Below are positions 48,016-56,885 of a DNA stretch of 64,000 nucleotides, piece after piece. The stretch is from positions 682,001 to 746,000 of the forward strand of contig NZ_CP099547.1 in the NCBI RefSeq assembly GCF_023973165.1, in the 5' to 3' direction. The stretch comes from Arcanobacterium pinnipediorum (GTDB lineage Bacteria; Actinomycetota; Actinomycetes; Actinomycetales; Actinomycetaceae). Within the stretch, counting starts at the first letter, position 1, and every line of letters begins with the position of its first letter. The notes below the pieces were generated by a model, which ran no database searches, was not told where the DNA came from, and was given only the letters and a program-made list of their open reading frames with translations. A program made the position numbers and the translations under genes.

Positions 48016-49053
48016 ATGAGCGAGAATCGTGACGTTGAAAGTGCCGATGCCAGGCAGATGTTGATCTACCAGAATCCGGATAGTTCCACCGATATTGAGG
48101 TGCGTCTTGAAGGTGAGACGGTGTGGTTGACCCAAGCGCAGATGGCCGAGCTGTTCCAATCTTCTCGAACAAACATTGTTGAACACATCCGCAATATCTA
48201 TGACGAGGCAGAGCTAGACGAGCAGGCAACCTGTCGGAATTTCCGACAGGTTCGAATCGAAGGTACCCGTGAGGTCACCCGCTCGATTCCGCACTACAAC
48301 CTCGACATGATTATTTCGTTGGGATATCGGGTGAAGTCGAAGACTGCGACCCAGTTCCGCAGGTGGGCTACCGAACGGCTCAAAGAGTATCTAGTTAAGG
48401 GTTTTACGCTTGATGATCAGCGGTTGAAGAACCTTGGTGGGGGTTCATATTGGCGTGAACTACTGGAGCGTATCCGTGATATCCGCTCATCTGAGAAGGT
48501 GATGTATCGGCAGGTGTTGGACTTGTATGCCACGAGTGTGGATTATGATCCGCGAAGTGCTGAGTCGGTCGCGTTTTTCAAGATGGTGCAAAACAAGCTC
48601 CACTACGCCACCCACGGCCACACCGCCGCCGAGGTGATCTACGAGCGTGCTGACACTACCCAGCCGTTCATGGGGCTGACCACGTTCAAGGGTGACTTGC
48701 CAGTGCTGGCTGAGGTGAAGATTGCGAAGAACTACCTCACTGAAGATGAACTACAGATTTTGAACCGGTTAGTGTCTGGTTATTTTGATTTCGCTGAAGT
48801 CCAGGCAATGAGCCACAACCCTATGCACATGGCCGACTACGTCGAACACCTCGACAAGATTCTAGCGGCAACCGGCAAACCCGTACTTTCGGGTGCAGGG
48901 AAGGTTAGCCACCAGCAAGCGGTGGATAAAGCGATCAGCGAGTATCGCAAGTTCCAAACCCAAACCTTAACTACGGTCGAAGAAGATTACCTCAAAGCGA
49001 TTAAAAGCATCGAGACTGAAGCAAAAGAAGCAGACAAGCAGGTGAACCCGTGA
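48016..49053 (+). CDS. RhuM-family protein
   Basis: A 345-residue protein of the virulence-RhuM family. The N-terminal part, with SSTDIEVRLEGETVWLTQAQ and MAELFQSSRTNIVEHIRNI, is a winged-helix-like DNA-binding region. The middle holds IPHYNLDMIISLGYRVKS, the most conserved family stretch, and the end is helical. Function is not established; such genes are often found beside restriction-modification genes. GAGGAGGTG before the ATG at 48016 decides the start. The stop overlaps the GTG of the restriction-modification gene. Confidence 0.85.
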   Translation: MSENRDVESADARQMLIYQNPDSSTDIEVRLEGETVWLTQAQMAELFQSSRTNIVEHIRNIYDEAELDEQATCRNFRQVRIEGTREVTRSIPHYNLDMIISLGYRVKSKTATQFRRWATERLKEYLVKGFTLDDQRLKNLGGGSYWRELLERIRDIRSSEKVMYRQVLDLYATSVDYDPRSAESVAFFKMVQNKLHYATHGHTAAEVIYERADTTQPFMGLTTFKGDLPVLAEVKIAKNYLTEDELQILNRLVSGYFDFAEVQAMSHNPMHMADYVEHLDKILAATGKPVLSGAGKVSHQQAVDKAISEYRKFQTQTLTTVEEDYLKAIKSIETEAKEADKQVNP

Positions 49054-49149
49054 TCACGAAGAAGAAAGTTGAAGCGCTGCTGGAGATCTTGGGGTTCGCC
49101 AAGGTTGAAGATAACTCGAAGGTCTACTCGAAGTATTATGCGGACACTT
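49050..49149 (+). pseudogene. N-terminal end of the restriction-modification gene, cut by an IS
   Basis: Starting with GTG overlapping the RhuM stop, it encodes MITKKKVEALLEILGFAKVE and goes on to YYADT, then meets the IS at 49150. Removing the IS and one CTT repeat joins ACT-TAT-TGT in the same frame as the gene at 50462-53640, giving an uninterrupted protein of 1092 residues. So this was the true start before the insertion. Confidence 0.85.
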
Positions 49150-49171
49150 TGAAGTGCCCCGGGTTTTGTTC

Positions 49172-50094
49172 CTAGGCACGTGCCTTGATTTCTATTATTT
49201 CATGGCCGGTGTTGCCGTTCCAAAACTCCTGTTCAACCTCAGCCGGTGTACGGTAGCCCAAGCTCTGGTGAAGTCGTGACTCGTTCCACCACGAAACCCA
49301 TTCAAACGTCGCGATTTCTACGTCAACCACGTCCGCCCATGACCGCCTATGAATCAGCTCATTCTTGTAAGAACCGTTGACGTTCTCAGCCAAAGCATTG
49401 TCATAGGAATCGCCAACCGTCCCTGTCGAGGCAGTAATCCCATGCTCGGCAAGACGCTCATTGTAAACAATGGACACATACTGCGAGCCGTGGTCTGAAT
49501 GGTGAATCAGCCCAGTTGTTTTCTTCGCACATACGATCGCCTGATTGAGCGCCTGCAACGGCAACGCTTCAGTTCGCATTGAACCGACTAGCGCCCACCC
49601 GACAATCCGTCGGGAGAACACATCGGTCACAAAAGCGGTGTAGACAAACCCCTTACGGGTACGGACATAGGTAATGTCACCCCACCCACAACCGATTCGG
49701 CCTCGGAGCTCGAAATTCACGTTTCACCAAGTCCGGGCGAGTATCTAGCCCCCGAGGTTTGCGAGTTGTCACAGGCAAGCGGCCCTTACCTTTACCACTA
49801 ACTCCAGCAAGGCGCATCAAACGAGCGGTTTGCTCACGACCAATATCGATCCCCTCATGGCGCAACGCGTGCCACATCTTACGAATCCCGTAGACATTGT
49901 AGTTACTTTCATGAACCTCAACGATATGCACTATCGGCAGCAGCATCACGCAGGCTACGAGCACTCACACCACGGGATTTTGATTGACGATAGCCACGAG
50001 AAGTGATGAAACCACCAACACGGTGAGTGTTTAACGTCTTGCAGATGAACTCGACAGAGAAACGATTTCGATACTCATCAATGAACCGAATCAT
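49172..50094 (-). pseudogene. IS3-family transposase OrfB with two frameshifts
   Basis: It starts MIRFIDEYRNRFSVEFICKT at 50094, overlapping the OrfA stop by four bases. A base is missing near 49950 (RDAA then LLPIVHIVEVHESN in the next frame) and one G too many is found in the GGGG run near 49680 (NRLWVG then [16 protein letters not shown]). The rve domain follows with [14 protein letters not shown], and ending SYDNALAENVNGSYKNEL. If both shifts are real the element cannot move by itself. Confidence 0.85.
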
Positions 50095-50408
50095 TTCCGA
50101 CGTTTCGGGTCGAGTTCCGACGCGAAAAAAGCCGACGCTGCTTTCAACAACTCATTAGTATCGCGAAGCTCCTGATTTTCACGGCGTAGCCGCGCATTTT
50201 CGACTTCCAAGTCCTCCGGCAAGCGTTCAAGAACGCGTCCTTCACGACGAGCTACCTGAGTCCATTGCCGAGCAGTGTGCCAAGAAACACCTAGTTTCGG
50301 TGCCACAATCTTGCACGCTTCTTGCAAGGAAACATTCTCCGCCACAATACGGTCTTCTACCAAGCGGACGACGCGATCCTTCGCATCCTGATCAAATTTC
50401 TTTGGCAT
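50091..50408 (-). CDS. IS3-family transposase OrfA
   Basis: A 105-residue protein with a helix-turn-helix (LQEACKIVAPKLGVSWHTAR) and a leucine-zipper-like C-terminal helix (LEVENARLRRENQELRDTN). It binds the IS ends together with OrfB. It is intact. The overlap with OrfB suggests the usual programmed frameshift or coupling. Confidence 0.9.
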   Translation of the reverse strand: MPKKFDQDAKDRVVRLVEDRIVAENVSLQEACKIVAPKLGVSWHTARQWTQVARREGRVLERLPEDLEVENARLRRENQELRDTNELLKAASAFFASELDPKRRK

Positions 50409-50475
50409 AGTCCAGATTATCCCATCTACTCAAACGGAACAAAACCTGGGGCACTTCACTTATTGTTCAATCCGT

Positions 50476-53400
50476 GTGGATGTGGACGATGAGAGGATTC
50501 ATTACCCTGTCGAGCAGGGTATGCGTGTTGCGCGTCAAACGACCACTGATTTTTCGCATAACGAGAGTTTTGTTGTGCTTGAGTGTGTTGACCGGCTACT
50601 CGAAAAGGGCTATCGGCCTGAGGATATCGAGTTGGAAAAGAAGTGGTCACTTGGTCACCGTCTAACTGGTGGTGAGGATAGTGGTTTCGCCGACATCTGT
50701 GTCTATTCGCGAAGACAAACCCCGGAAGAGGTTAGAACGGTCTTATTCATTATCGAGTGTAAGACTTTCGGACGCGAGTTCGATATTGAACTGAAAAACA
50801 TGATGCAAGATGGAGGTCAGCTTTTCAGTTACTGGCAGCAAGAACGCGCAAGCCAATACCTAGTGCTCTACGCATCCGATATCGTCGATGACACGATTAG
50901 GTACCGCACTGAAACCGTTGTATGCCAAGACGATCCTAATATTCTCAAACTCGCCGAAAAAGATACCGACGAAACCATTCGGCTCTACAAACAAGCTCGT
51001 TCAGTTACCGACTTGTTTGAAGCATGGAGCGAAACCTACGAAAAACGCCTCGTCGGTGATGTGATTTTCCGTGATGACTCCAGTGCTTACGATCCCGATG
51101 TTAAACCACTACGCAAACGTGACCTGCGTGATTTCAGCGAGAACGACAAGGTCGTGAACCGCTTCGAAGAAATTTTGCGCCACAACAACGTCTCAGACAA
51201 AGAGAACGCGTTCAACCGTCTCATCGCTCTGTTCATCTGCAAACTCGTTGATGAAATGCAAAAAGGTGACGATGACGAGGTCGAGTTCCAATACAAGGTC
51301 GGAACTGATACCTATGAGTCTCTCCAAGACCGTCTCCAACGCCTCCATAAAGAAGGCATGGAACGGTTCATGCGCGAAAAGATCTTCTACGTCCCTGACG
51401 ATTACGCCGAAACAGTCGTGCAACAGTACGCAGGCAAACGCCGCGAGAACCTGATTAAAGAACTACGCGACACGTTACGTGTACTGAAGTTCTTCACCAA
51501 CAACGATTTCGCCTTCAAAGACGTACACAACGAAGAACTATTCTACCAAAACGGCAAAATCGTTGTCGAAATGGTGCAACTTTTTGAGCACTACCGCATC
51601 ATCGGCTCATCCGATATCCAAACGCTCGGCGACTTGTTCGAACAACTCCTGAACAAAGGCTTCAAACAAAACGAAGGGCAATTCTTCACCCCCGTGCCGA
51701 TCACACGGTTCATCTGGGATGCTCTCCCAATCCAAAAAGTGATAGCCACAGATAAAGGCATTGACTATCCCAAAGTGATCGACTATGCCTGCGGTGCTGG
51801 CCATTTCCTTACCCAAGGTGTCGAAGCTGTTAACTCTGCTGTCCACGAACTCCAACCCGAAGCAGACACCTCACGCTCGTGGGTGGCAACGAAGATCTAC
51901 GGTGTAGAAAAGGATTACCGGCTTGCCCGCGTGTCGAAAATTTCACTGTTCATGCATGGAGCTAGTGATGCCAACATCATCTTCGGTGACGGGTTAGAAA
52001 ACTATCCCGACAAAGGCATCGAAGCGCACACTTTTGACGTGCTCGTGGCGAACCCGCCCTACGCGGTCAAAGCGTTCAAGAGCCACATGAAACTGAAGAA
52101 CAATGATTTTCAGATTATCGAGCGCATCAGCAACGATGGCTCCGAAATTGAAACCCTGTTCGTTGAGCGTATCGCCCAGCTCCTCAAACCCTCAGGTGTC
52201 GCGGCAGTCATTTTGCCTTCGTCCATATTGAGCAACGATTCCACAACCTACACAGCCGCCCGCGAGCAACTCTTGCAAAACTTCTACATCCGCGCCATCG
52301 CAGGTTTCGGAAGCAAAACCTTCGGAGCAACCGGAACGAACACTGTCATCCTTTTCCTTGAACGGATCGAAGAACCACCAGTGAGGTTCAAGCTCGTCGC
52401 TGACAGTGCTGAAGCAATCCGTTCTGGTGCGCCGCTAGACGAGTGGGAAGATCAAGACATCTACGACGCCTACCTGAGCCAGATCGAGATCTCAACCGAC
52501 GAATACCAACTGTTTATCGCCGAGACGGAACCGTACCAACATTTCCGTGACACGAACTATCTCAAGAACTACGTCACCGCTTTTGAAAACCAAACACACG
52601 TCAAGGCCAAGAAAAAGCAGAAAACCTTCCAACGCCTCACCACTCAAGAACAACAACGCTGGCTCGACCGGGAGTTCTACAAGTACGTTAAAGACGCAGA
52701 ATTCACCAAGATTCAATACTTCGCGATGGTCTACCAGCAAACCGTCCTAGTAATCACCGCACCAACAGACAACGGTGCGCAAAAAGAATTCCTCGGCTAC
52801 GACTGGAGCAACCGCAAAGGAAACGAAGGAATCAGCATCACCAAACCAGGCGGCATGCTCTACAACCCCGACAACCGATTCGACAATAACACCCTAGCCG
52901 GACTCGTGCGCGGCACCTTCGATTCAACCCAACGCGTCCTTGAAACCCATAAAGACTACTACCAGTACATCCCGCTCAAAGACATGATCGACTTCAGCAG
53001 GGTGTCTTTCAATCAGGCAATGAATTTGTCAGTTTCGTCGAAAACTAGCATCGACAGCAAGTACCCGCTCTTTCCTCTTGGGGAGAAGGTTGAAGTGAAA
53101 ATTGGTGGAACGCCTGCACGAGCAATTGACGAATATTTTCACGGCTCGAATCTCTGGGTGTCCATTAGCGAAATGAATGGTCAGGTAATCACTGACACAA
53201 AAGAAAAGATTACAGATGAGGCAGTTCAGAACTCGAACGTAAAATTGATTCCCAAGGGGACGACCTTACTTAGTTTTAAACTCAGCATCGGAAAAACGGC
53301 GATAGCGGGCGAAGACCTGTATACCAACGAAGCTATTGCTGCACTCATTCCAAAAACACCGGAAATATTGGATTCCTACCTTTTCGCCTTATTCTCCAGC

Positions 53401-53640
53401 GGAATGATCGATTTGCAAAATACGGGAAACAAAGCATTCGGCAAGAGCCTGAATAGCGCTTATCTTCGTTCGGAGGTAAGCATTCCAGTCCCGCCTAAAG
53501 ATATTCAAGAAACAATCGTCCACGCCTTCCAAATAATTGATGAGGAATATCAGAACACGCGGATGACGATCGAGGACTATCGCGCCAAGATCGAGAAACT
53601 TTTTGCCGACCTTGAAGTGATCCGGGGGGGCAAACCCTAA
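50476..53640 (+). CDS. Restriction-modification protein: nuclease, N6-adenine methylase and first specificity domain
   Basis: The GTG at 50476 gives 1054 residues; it is the main part of the gene cut by the IS at 49150. Residues about 20-100 form a PD-(D/E)xK nuclease of the HsdR-N type: Asp73 in GFADICV, Glu94 and Lys96 in IIECK. A helical region follows, then an HsdM-like methylase with FFTPVPIT (about 403), motif I DYACGAGHFLTQ (about 437) and motif IV ANPPYAV (about 525). From about 855 the HsdS-type target-recognition domain (LGEKVEVKIGGTPAR) ends in a helix. The frame closes right after a G7 run, just before a second recognition domain. The fusion resembles type IIG enzymes built from type I parts. 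Confidence 0.88.
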   Translation: MDVDDERIHYPVEQGMRVARQTTTDFSHNESFVVLECVDRLLEKGYRPEDIELEKKWSLGHRLTGGEDSGFADICVYSRRQTPEEVRTVLFIIECKTFGREFDIELKNMMQDGGQLFSYWQQERASQYLVLYASDIVDDTIRYRTETVVCQDDPNILKLAEKDTDETIRLYKQARSVTDLFEAWSETYEKRLVGDVIFRDDSSAYDPDVKPLRKRDLRDFSENDKVVNRFEEILRHNNVSDKENAFNRLIALFICKLVDEMQKGDDDEVEFQYKVGTDTYESLQDRLQRLHKEGMERFMREKIFYVPDDYAETVVQQYAGKRRENLIKELRDTLRVLKFFTNNDFAFKDVHNEELFYQNGKIVVEMVQLFEHYRIIGSSDIQTLGDLFEQLLNKGFKQNEGQFFTPVPITRFIWDALPIQKVIATDKGIDYPKVIDYACGAGHFLTQGVEAVNSAVHELQPEADTSRSWVATKIYGVEKDYRLARVSKISLFMHGASDANIIFGDGLENYPDKGIEAHTFDVLVANPPYAVKAFKSHMKLKNNDFQIIERISNDGSEIETLFVERIAQLLKPSGVAAVILPSSILSNDSTTYTAAREQLLQNFYIRAIAGFGSKTFGATGTNTVILFLERIEEPPVRFKLVADSAEAIRSGAPLDEWEDQDIYDAYLSQIEISTDEYQLFIAETEPYQHFRDTNYLKNYVTAFENQTHVKAKKKQKTFQRLTTQEQQRWLDREFYKYVKDAEFTKIQYFAMVYQQTVLVITAPTDNGAQKEFLGYDWSNRKGNEGISITKPGGMLYNPDNRFDNNTLAGLVRGTFDSTQRVLETHKDYYQYIPLKDMIDFSRVSFNQAMNLSVSSKTSIDSKYPLFPLGEKVEVKIGGTPARAIDEYFHGSNLWVSISEMNGQVITDTKEKITDEAVQNSNVKLIPKGTTLLSFKLSIGKTAIAGEDLYTNEAIAALIPKTPEILDSYLFALFSSGMIDLQNTGNKAFGKSLNSAYLRSEVSIPVPPKDIQETIVHAFQIIDEEYQNTRMTIEDYRAKIEKLFADLEVIRGGKP
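53624..53630 (+). repeat. G7 homopolymer, probable phase-variation tract
   Basis: Seven consecutive G lie four codons before the stop of the large restriction-modification gene. With seven G the frame ends GGKP and stop. With eight G (or five) it reads on through GGQTLSLDVVARFISERI into the second recognition domain without any stop, giving a 1267-residue protein if the IS is also removed. Confidence 0.75.
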
Positions 53641-53648
53641 GCCTTGAT

Positions 53649-54164
53649 GTGGTTGCCCGCTTTATTTCTGAGCGGATCAGCGGAGCTTTGATTAACTCGG
53701 TTGATTACGTGACAACAGGCAACATGATCAAGAATGCTCAGGGCGTGACTGTATTTGATGGCGTCGTACCTGATTCAGGGGTTCACGCTTACAAGGTTAA
53801 CGACATTTTACTTTCGAATATTCGCCCCTACTTGCAGAAGATTTGGCAAGCCGACCGTGATGGCGGTGCATCGACTGATGTTCTTGTGCTGCGCACCACG
53901 AGGGAATACGATCCGCGTTTCCTCTACTACCAGATGCGGCGCAAGAAGTATTTTGACTACGTCATGGAAGATGTCAGCGGCGTGAAGATGCCACGAGGTA
54001 AAAAGCCTCACATCTTGAAATTCCAAATCCTTGATATTCCGCTAACCGAGCAGGTCGAGATCGCTGATCAGGTGTCACAGATTGACGAAGCTATTCATGA
54101 CCTTGAGCGGCGGCTAACCGAGTTGGAGGGAAAGAAAAAGAGCGTCCTAAGCCAATATCTCTAG
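53649..54164 (+). CDS. Second HsdS-type target-recognition domain
   Basis: A 171-residue half-specificity subunit. VARFISERISG is the usual start of an HsdS recognition domain; NDILLSNIRPYLQKIW and LYYQMRR are family motifs, and the last 40 residues (QVSQIDEAIHDLERRLTELE) form the coiled-coil spacer that sets the distance between recognition halves. A GTG at 53649 opens it, but there is no good ribosome site, and the coding frame is open back to the G7 run. So it is most likely made as a fusion when the G run changes length. Confidence 0.8.
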   Translation: MVARFISERISGALINSVDYVTTGNMIKNAQGVTVFDGVVPDSGVHAYKVNDILLSNIRPYLQKIWQADRDGGASTDVLVLRTTREYDPRFLYYQMRRKKYFDYVMEDVSGVKMPRGKKPHILKFQILDIPLTEQVEIADQVSQIDEAIHDLERRLTELEGKKKSVLSQYL

Positions 54165-54205
54165 AATGCTTGATTACTTAGTGGTTTAGAGCGTGTATGT
54201 ATCAT

Positions 54206-54248
54206 GACCGTTTGGTTCCATCCCCGGTTGGTGGGATGGGCGGTCTTT
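54206..54248 (+). terminator. Terminator after the restriction-modification locus
   Basis: A two-part stem: GACCG with CGGTC outside and CCATCCC with GGGATGG inside, followed by TTTCT. It closes the rhuM/restriction operon 42 bases after the second specificity domain. Confidence 0.65.
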
Positions 54249-54318
54249 CTGATGAGTGGAAGAAGTGTGGCATATTGGTATGAACCCTGTTTGTTAGACA
54301 GCGAGTTCGTATTCTTGT

Positions 54319-55339
54319 CTATAGTTTAGTTTCTCTGATGTGCAGCCTACTTACGATTCGTTGGGTGTTCCACCAGTGGATATATTCACTGATGATTCGT
54401 TGAAGACTTGCATGTCCGCTACGTGCGCCCCTGGAGAGGTCGACTTCAGTTTTTAGTCGAGCAAAGAAGGATTCTGCTGGCGAGTTGTCCAGACAGTTTC
54501 CTTTCCTCGACATGGACTGTCGTACTCCCAAAGTTCCTAAGAGCTTGCGGTAGTCTTCTGAGAAGTATTGACTTCCCTGATCACTATGAATAATAACGTC
54601 TTGCAAGCTGTGCTTTTGACTATAGTCGCGCACCATCCCTGTGACAAGGGTTGAATCTGGCGAGGTGGACAAGCGCCATGCCACCACTTCGTTATTAAAC
54701 AGATCAGTTAAAGGTGACAGGTAATACCAGGTTCGACCCCACTTGATCTGTGTAATATCCGTGACCAAGCACTTACCGGGTTGCGAAACACCAAAGTTAC
54801 GTTGTAACCGGTTGGGAATACGAGCAAGTGTTCGAAGCGAACGACTTATAACGTTTACGTCTGGGATGCATTCCGTATAGCCCTGCTTGGCGCATCAAGC
54901 GGGCAACCTTCTTATGGTTCATACACCGTCCTTCATGGCCCTGAAAACCACGGCGTATCAGATCAGTCAGGCGTCGATACCCATACCTTCCATGAGCATA
55001 CGCATATGCTTGCTTCACCAGCTCTAGATTAGTATCTATCCGGCCAGCATTTTTCAACACCCAATAGTATGTTGACCGGGCAAGCCCAACAATCTGGCAG
55101 AGTCTTGATACTCGATAGCGGGCTTTAAGGGTTGTGACCAAGCGGATCAAGAATGCCTGCCACGTGTCATTCTCCTCCCTCAAAGCGCAAGATTTTTCCA
55201 AGATCTCCACGTGCAACGCATCAAGATCCACACGGGCCCGCTCACTGCTAGCTTCCTGCTTGGCAGCTTCGATATGCTGGCGAACTTCAGCCAACCACTG
55301 ACCCCACTGGCTGATCTCTCTACCCGCTTTCACCATCAA
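54319..55339 (-). pseudogene. IS150-like transposase OrfB, one frameshift
   Basis: From 55339, AGREISQWGQWLAEVRQHIE leads to RYRVSRLCQIVGLARSTYYW and RYGYRRLTDLIRRG. Near 54824 one base is missing: the next frame continues with ARIPNRLQRNFGVSQPGK and then VTDITQIKWGRTWYYLSPLT, HSDQGSQYFS, and DNSPAESFFARLKTE, the DDE integrase part, to 54319. Apart from that shift it is complete. Confidence 0.8.
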
Positions 55340-55369
55340 GCGACCGCGATCCGACTTCCGTTTTCAATT

Positions 55370-55553
55370 CTATTGGCCAGGTACGAAATGACGGGGCCTT
55401 TCGTGCATGGTCGATACCATGCACGTCAGCCTCTCGACAAAACGACGCGCAGTTTCATACGCAACTCCCGATAAACGCGCGCAATCACTAATAGAAACCC
55501 CTTTGGCATACAAGCGTAAAACCCTCGAACGCCGTTCCTTAGCCTTCCGACTC
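55370..55553 (-). pseudogene. IS150-like transposase OrfA remnant
   Basis: On the minus strand, RLYAKGVSISDCARLSGVAY and ETARRFVERL make up the helix-turn-helix of OrfA. The frame then ends at a stop near 55376 and the start is not clear, so it is counted as a fragment. Confidence 0.5.
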
Positions 55554-55596
55554 TAACAGTCCTTTCACATCAGAACTGTCCAACTACAAGGGTTCA

Positions 55597-55840
55597 TCTC
55601 AGAACTGATTGGACCCAAATCCCCAGTCGTCAGGATCTCCGAGGCGCCATTGATAACTGTCAATGGAGTTCGGATTTCGTGAGAAAGATATGCTGGGCAA
55701 ACAAGGTTGGATAAGACGCGCTGCTGTAGAGTGGCGTTTTGTTGCCGTGTTTTGCGTAGCAAACGGTACGTCCATAAACACATGACTGTGCTGATGCCGC
55801 ACAGTGTCGTCAATGTGACCAATAGTATGGCCATGAGCAT
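55597..55840 (-). pseudogene. Sensor histidine kinase, N-terminal fragment cut by an IS
   Basis: One membrane helix (MAILLVTLTTLCGISTVMCL) is followed by the phospho-acceptor region LSHEIRTPLTVINGASEIL with its His. The gene stops at the IS end at 55596; the ATPase domain is gone. Its ATG overlaps the stop of the upstream dehydrogenase gene. The missing rest, a response regulator and the front of the iron ABC operon may have been lost when the island formed (inference). Confidence 0.8.
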
Positions 55841-56748
55841 TAACGTCGAATTATGTTTTCGAGTTCTTCACCAGCGAACAGGTGGCGAACTTGGCGTTCA
55901 ATCAACCGCTCAAGGCGTGGTGCTAAAGCCTGCGAATATCCACCGTTGTGTGCTGAGATAAGTACGTTGGGATGAGTGTAGAGCACATGGCCAGCAGGTA
56001 AAGGTTCGGGATCAACGACGTCGAACGCGAAACGTAACCGGTCTGCATGCTTGACCATCGCATCGGTATCAGCAACCACGCCACGGGCCATATTGACAAC
56101 CAACGCATCGTCTTTGAGCAAGCTTAAAAATTCGTCATCAACTAAGGCACGTGTCTCGTCAGTTGCCGGAACGATCACAATAACAATATCGGCATCCGGT
56201 AATAATTGCGGAAGCTGGGAGGTGGCGAAAATATGGCCATCGGCGTCGTCACGTTCAGTGCGCCCAACGCGAACCAGATCGACCTCGAAAGGTGCTAAGC
56301 GTTGCGCGATCGCAGTTCCTACACCGCCCACGCCTATCAAGACTACTCGCTTATCGGCAAGACCATGCGAATAGAAGGTATCCCATGTGCCAGCCGCTTG
56401 GGACTTTACCGAACGCGGAACCTGGCGTTGCATCGCAAGGGTGAGCGTAAGGGTGAGTTCTGCCGTAGACGTTTCATGCACAGTTTTTGCGTTCGCTAAA
56501 ATATGGTGGTCGCCAAGATACGGCAACACTGCCTCGTATCCGAGGGTTGAGCATTGCAGATAGGTGAAGTCGACGTCTTCAAGGAAACGATACTCAGGAT
56601 TACCATCAACCAACGGGGTCACAACCATGTCGATTTTCTTCACCGGTGCCGGACCGCGAAGATCCCAATCGACGATCTCAACATCGGAATTAAATTTTTC
56701 TAAAACATCTCGAACGATCTTGTTCGGTGAAGAAATAATAATAGTCAT
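55840..56748 (-). CDS. D-isomer-specific 2-hydroxyacid dehydrogenase
   Basis: A 302-residue NAD-dependent dehydrogenase. The Rossmann loop VVLIGVGGVGTAIAQRLAPF is near residue 135, NMARGVVADTDA carries the catalytic Arg, DPEPLP the usual acid-containing turn, and the catalytic His lies in ISAHNGG near residue 271. The substrate is not clear; phosphoglycerate-dehydrogenase-like and glyoxylate-reductase-like members share these motifs. It is divergent from ftsK. Confidence 0.9.
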   Translation of the reverse strand: MTIIISSPNKIVRDVLEKFNSDVEIVDWDLRGPAPVKKIDMVVTPLVDGNPEYRFLEDVDFTYLQCSTLGYEAVLPYLGDHHILANAKTVHETSTAELTLTLTLAMQRQVPRSVKSQAAGTWDTFYSHGLADKRVVLIGVGGVGTAIAQRLAPFEVDLVRVGRTERDDADGHIFATSQLPQLLPDADIVIVIVPATDETRALVDDEFLSLLKDDALVVNMARGVVADTDAMVKHADRLRFAFDVVDPEPLPAGHVLYTHPNVLISAHNGGYSQALAPRLERLIERQVRHLFAGEELENIIRR

Positions 56749-56817
56749 ATCTTAAGAGTAGTACACGCAAGCGATTTGGGTCGCAATCATTATCTAACCG
56801 GCGTGCCACAGGTGAAG

Positions 56818-56841
56818 TAGCCTAAGAATCGTCTTAGGCTA
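56818..56841. promoter_or_regulatory. Inverted repeat between divergent dehydrogenase and ftsK genes
   Basis: TAGCCTAAG and CTTAGGCTA (9 bp each, 6-base spacer). It could be an operator for either gene or a short hairpin. No T run follows. Confidence 0.4.
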
Positions 56842-56885
56842 GCTAACAGCTATGCCCGTTGTGTAGCTTAAGAGGAGGGAAGATA

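Larger units (their letters stand above)
49150..50458 (-). mobile_element. IS3-family insertion sequence with CTT target duplication
   Basis: A 1309-bp element with 23-bp terminal repeats (49150-49172 and 50436-50458) matching at all but one position and beginning TG/ending CA. CTT at 49147-49149 and at 50459-50461 is the 3-bp target duplication expected for the IS3 family. It carries OrfA and OrfB on the minus strand and splits the restriction-modification gene. Confidence 0.93.
54281..55596 (-). mobile_element. IS3-family (IS150-like) insertion sequence
   Basis: Inverted ends begin TGAACCCT and share GTT-x-GACAG (54281-54301 and 55576-55596). No target duplication is seen (GTA and TCT flank it), so a deletion probably happened at one side. 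It carries OrfA and OrfB on the minus strand and cuts a histidine kinase gene on the right. Confidence 0.8.
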
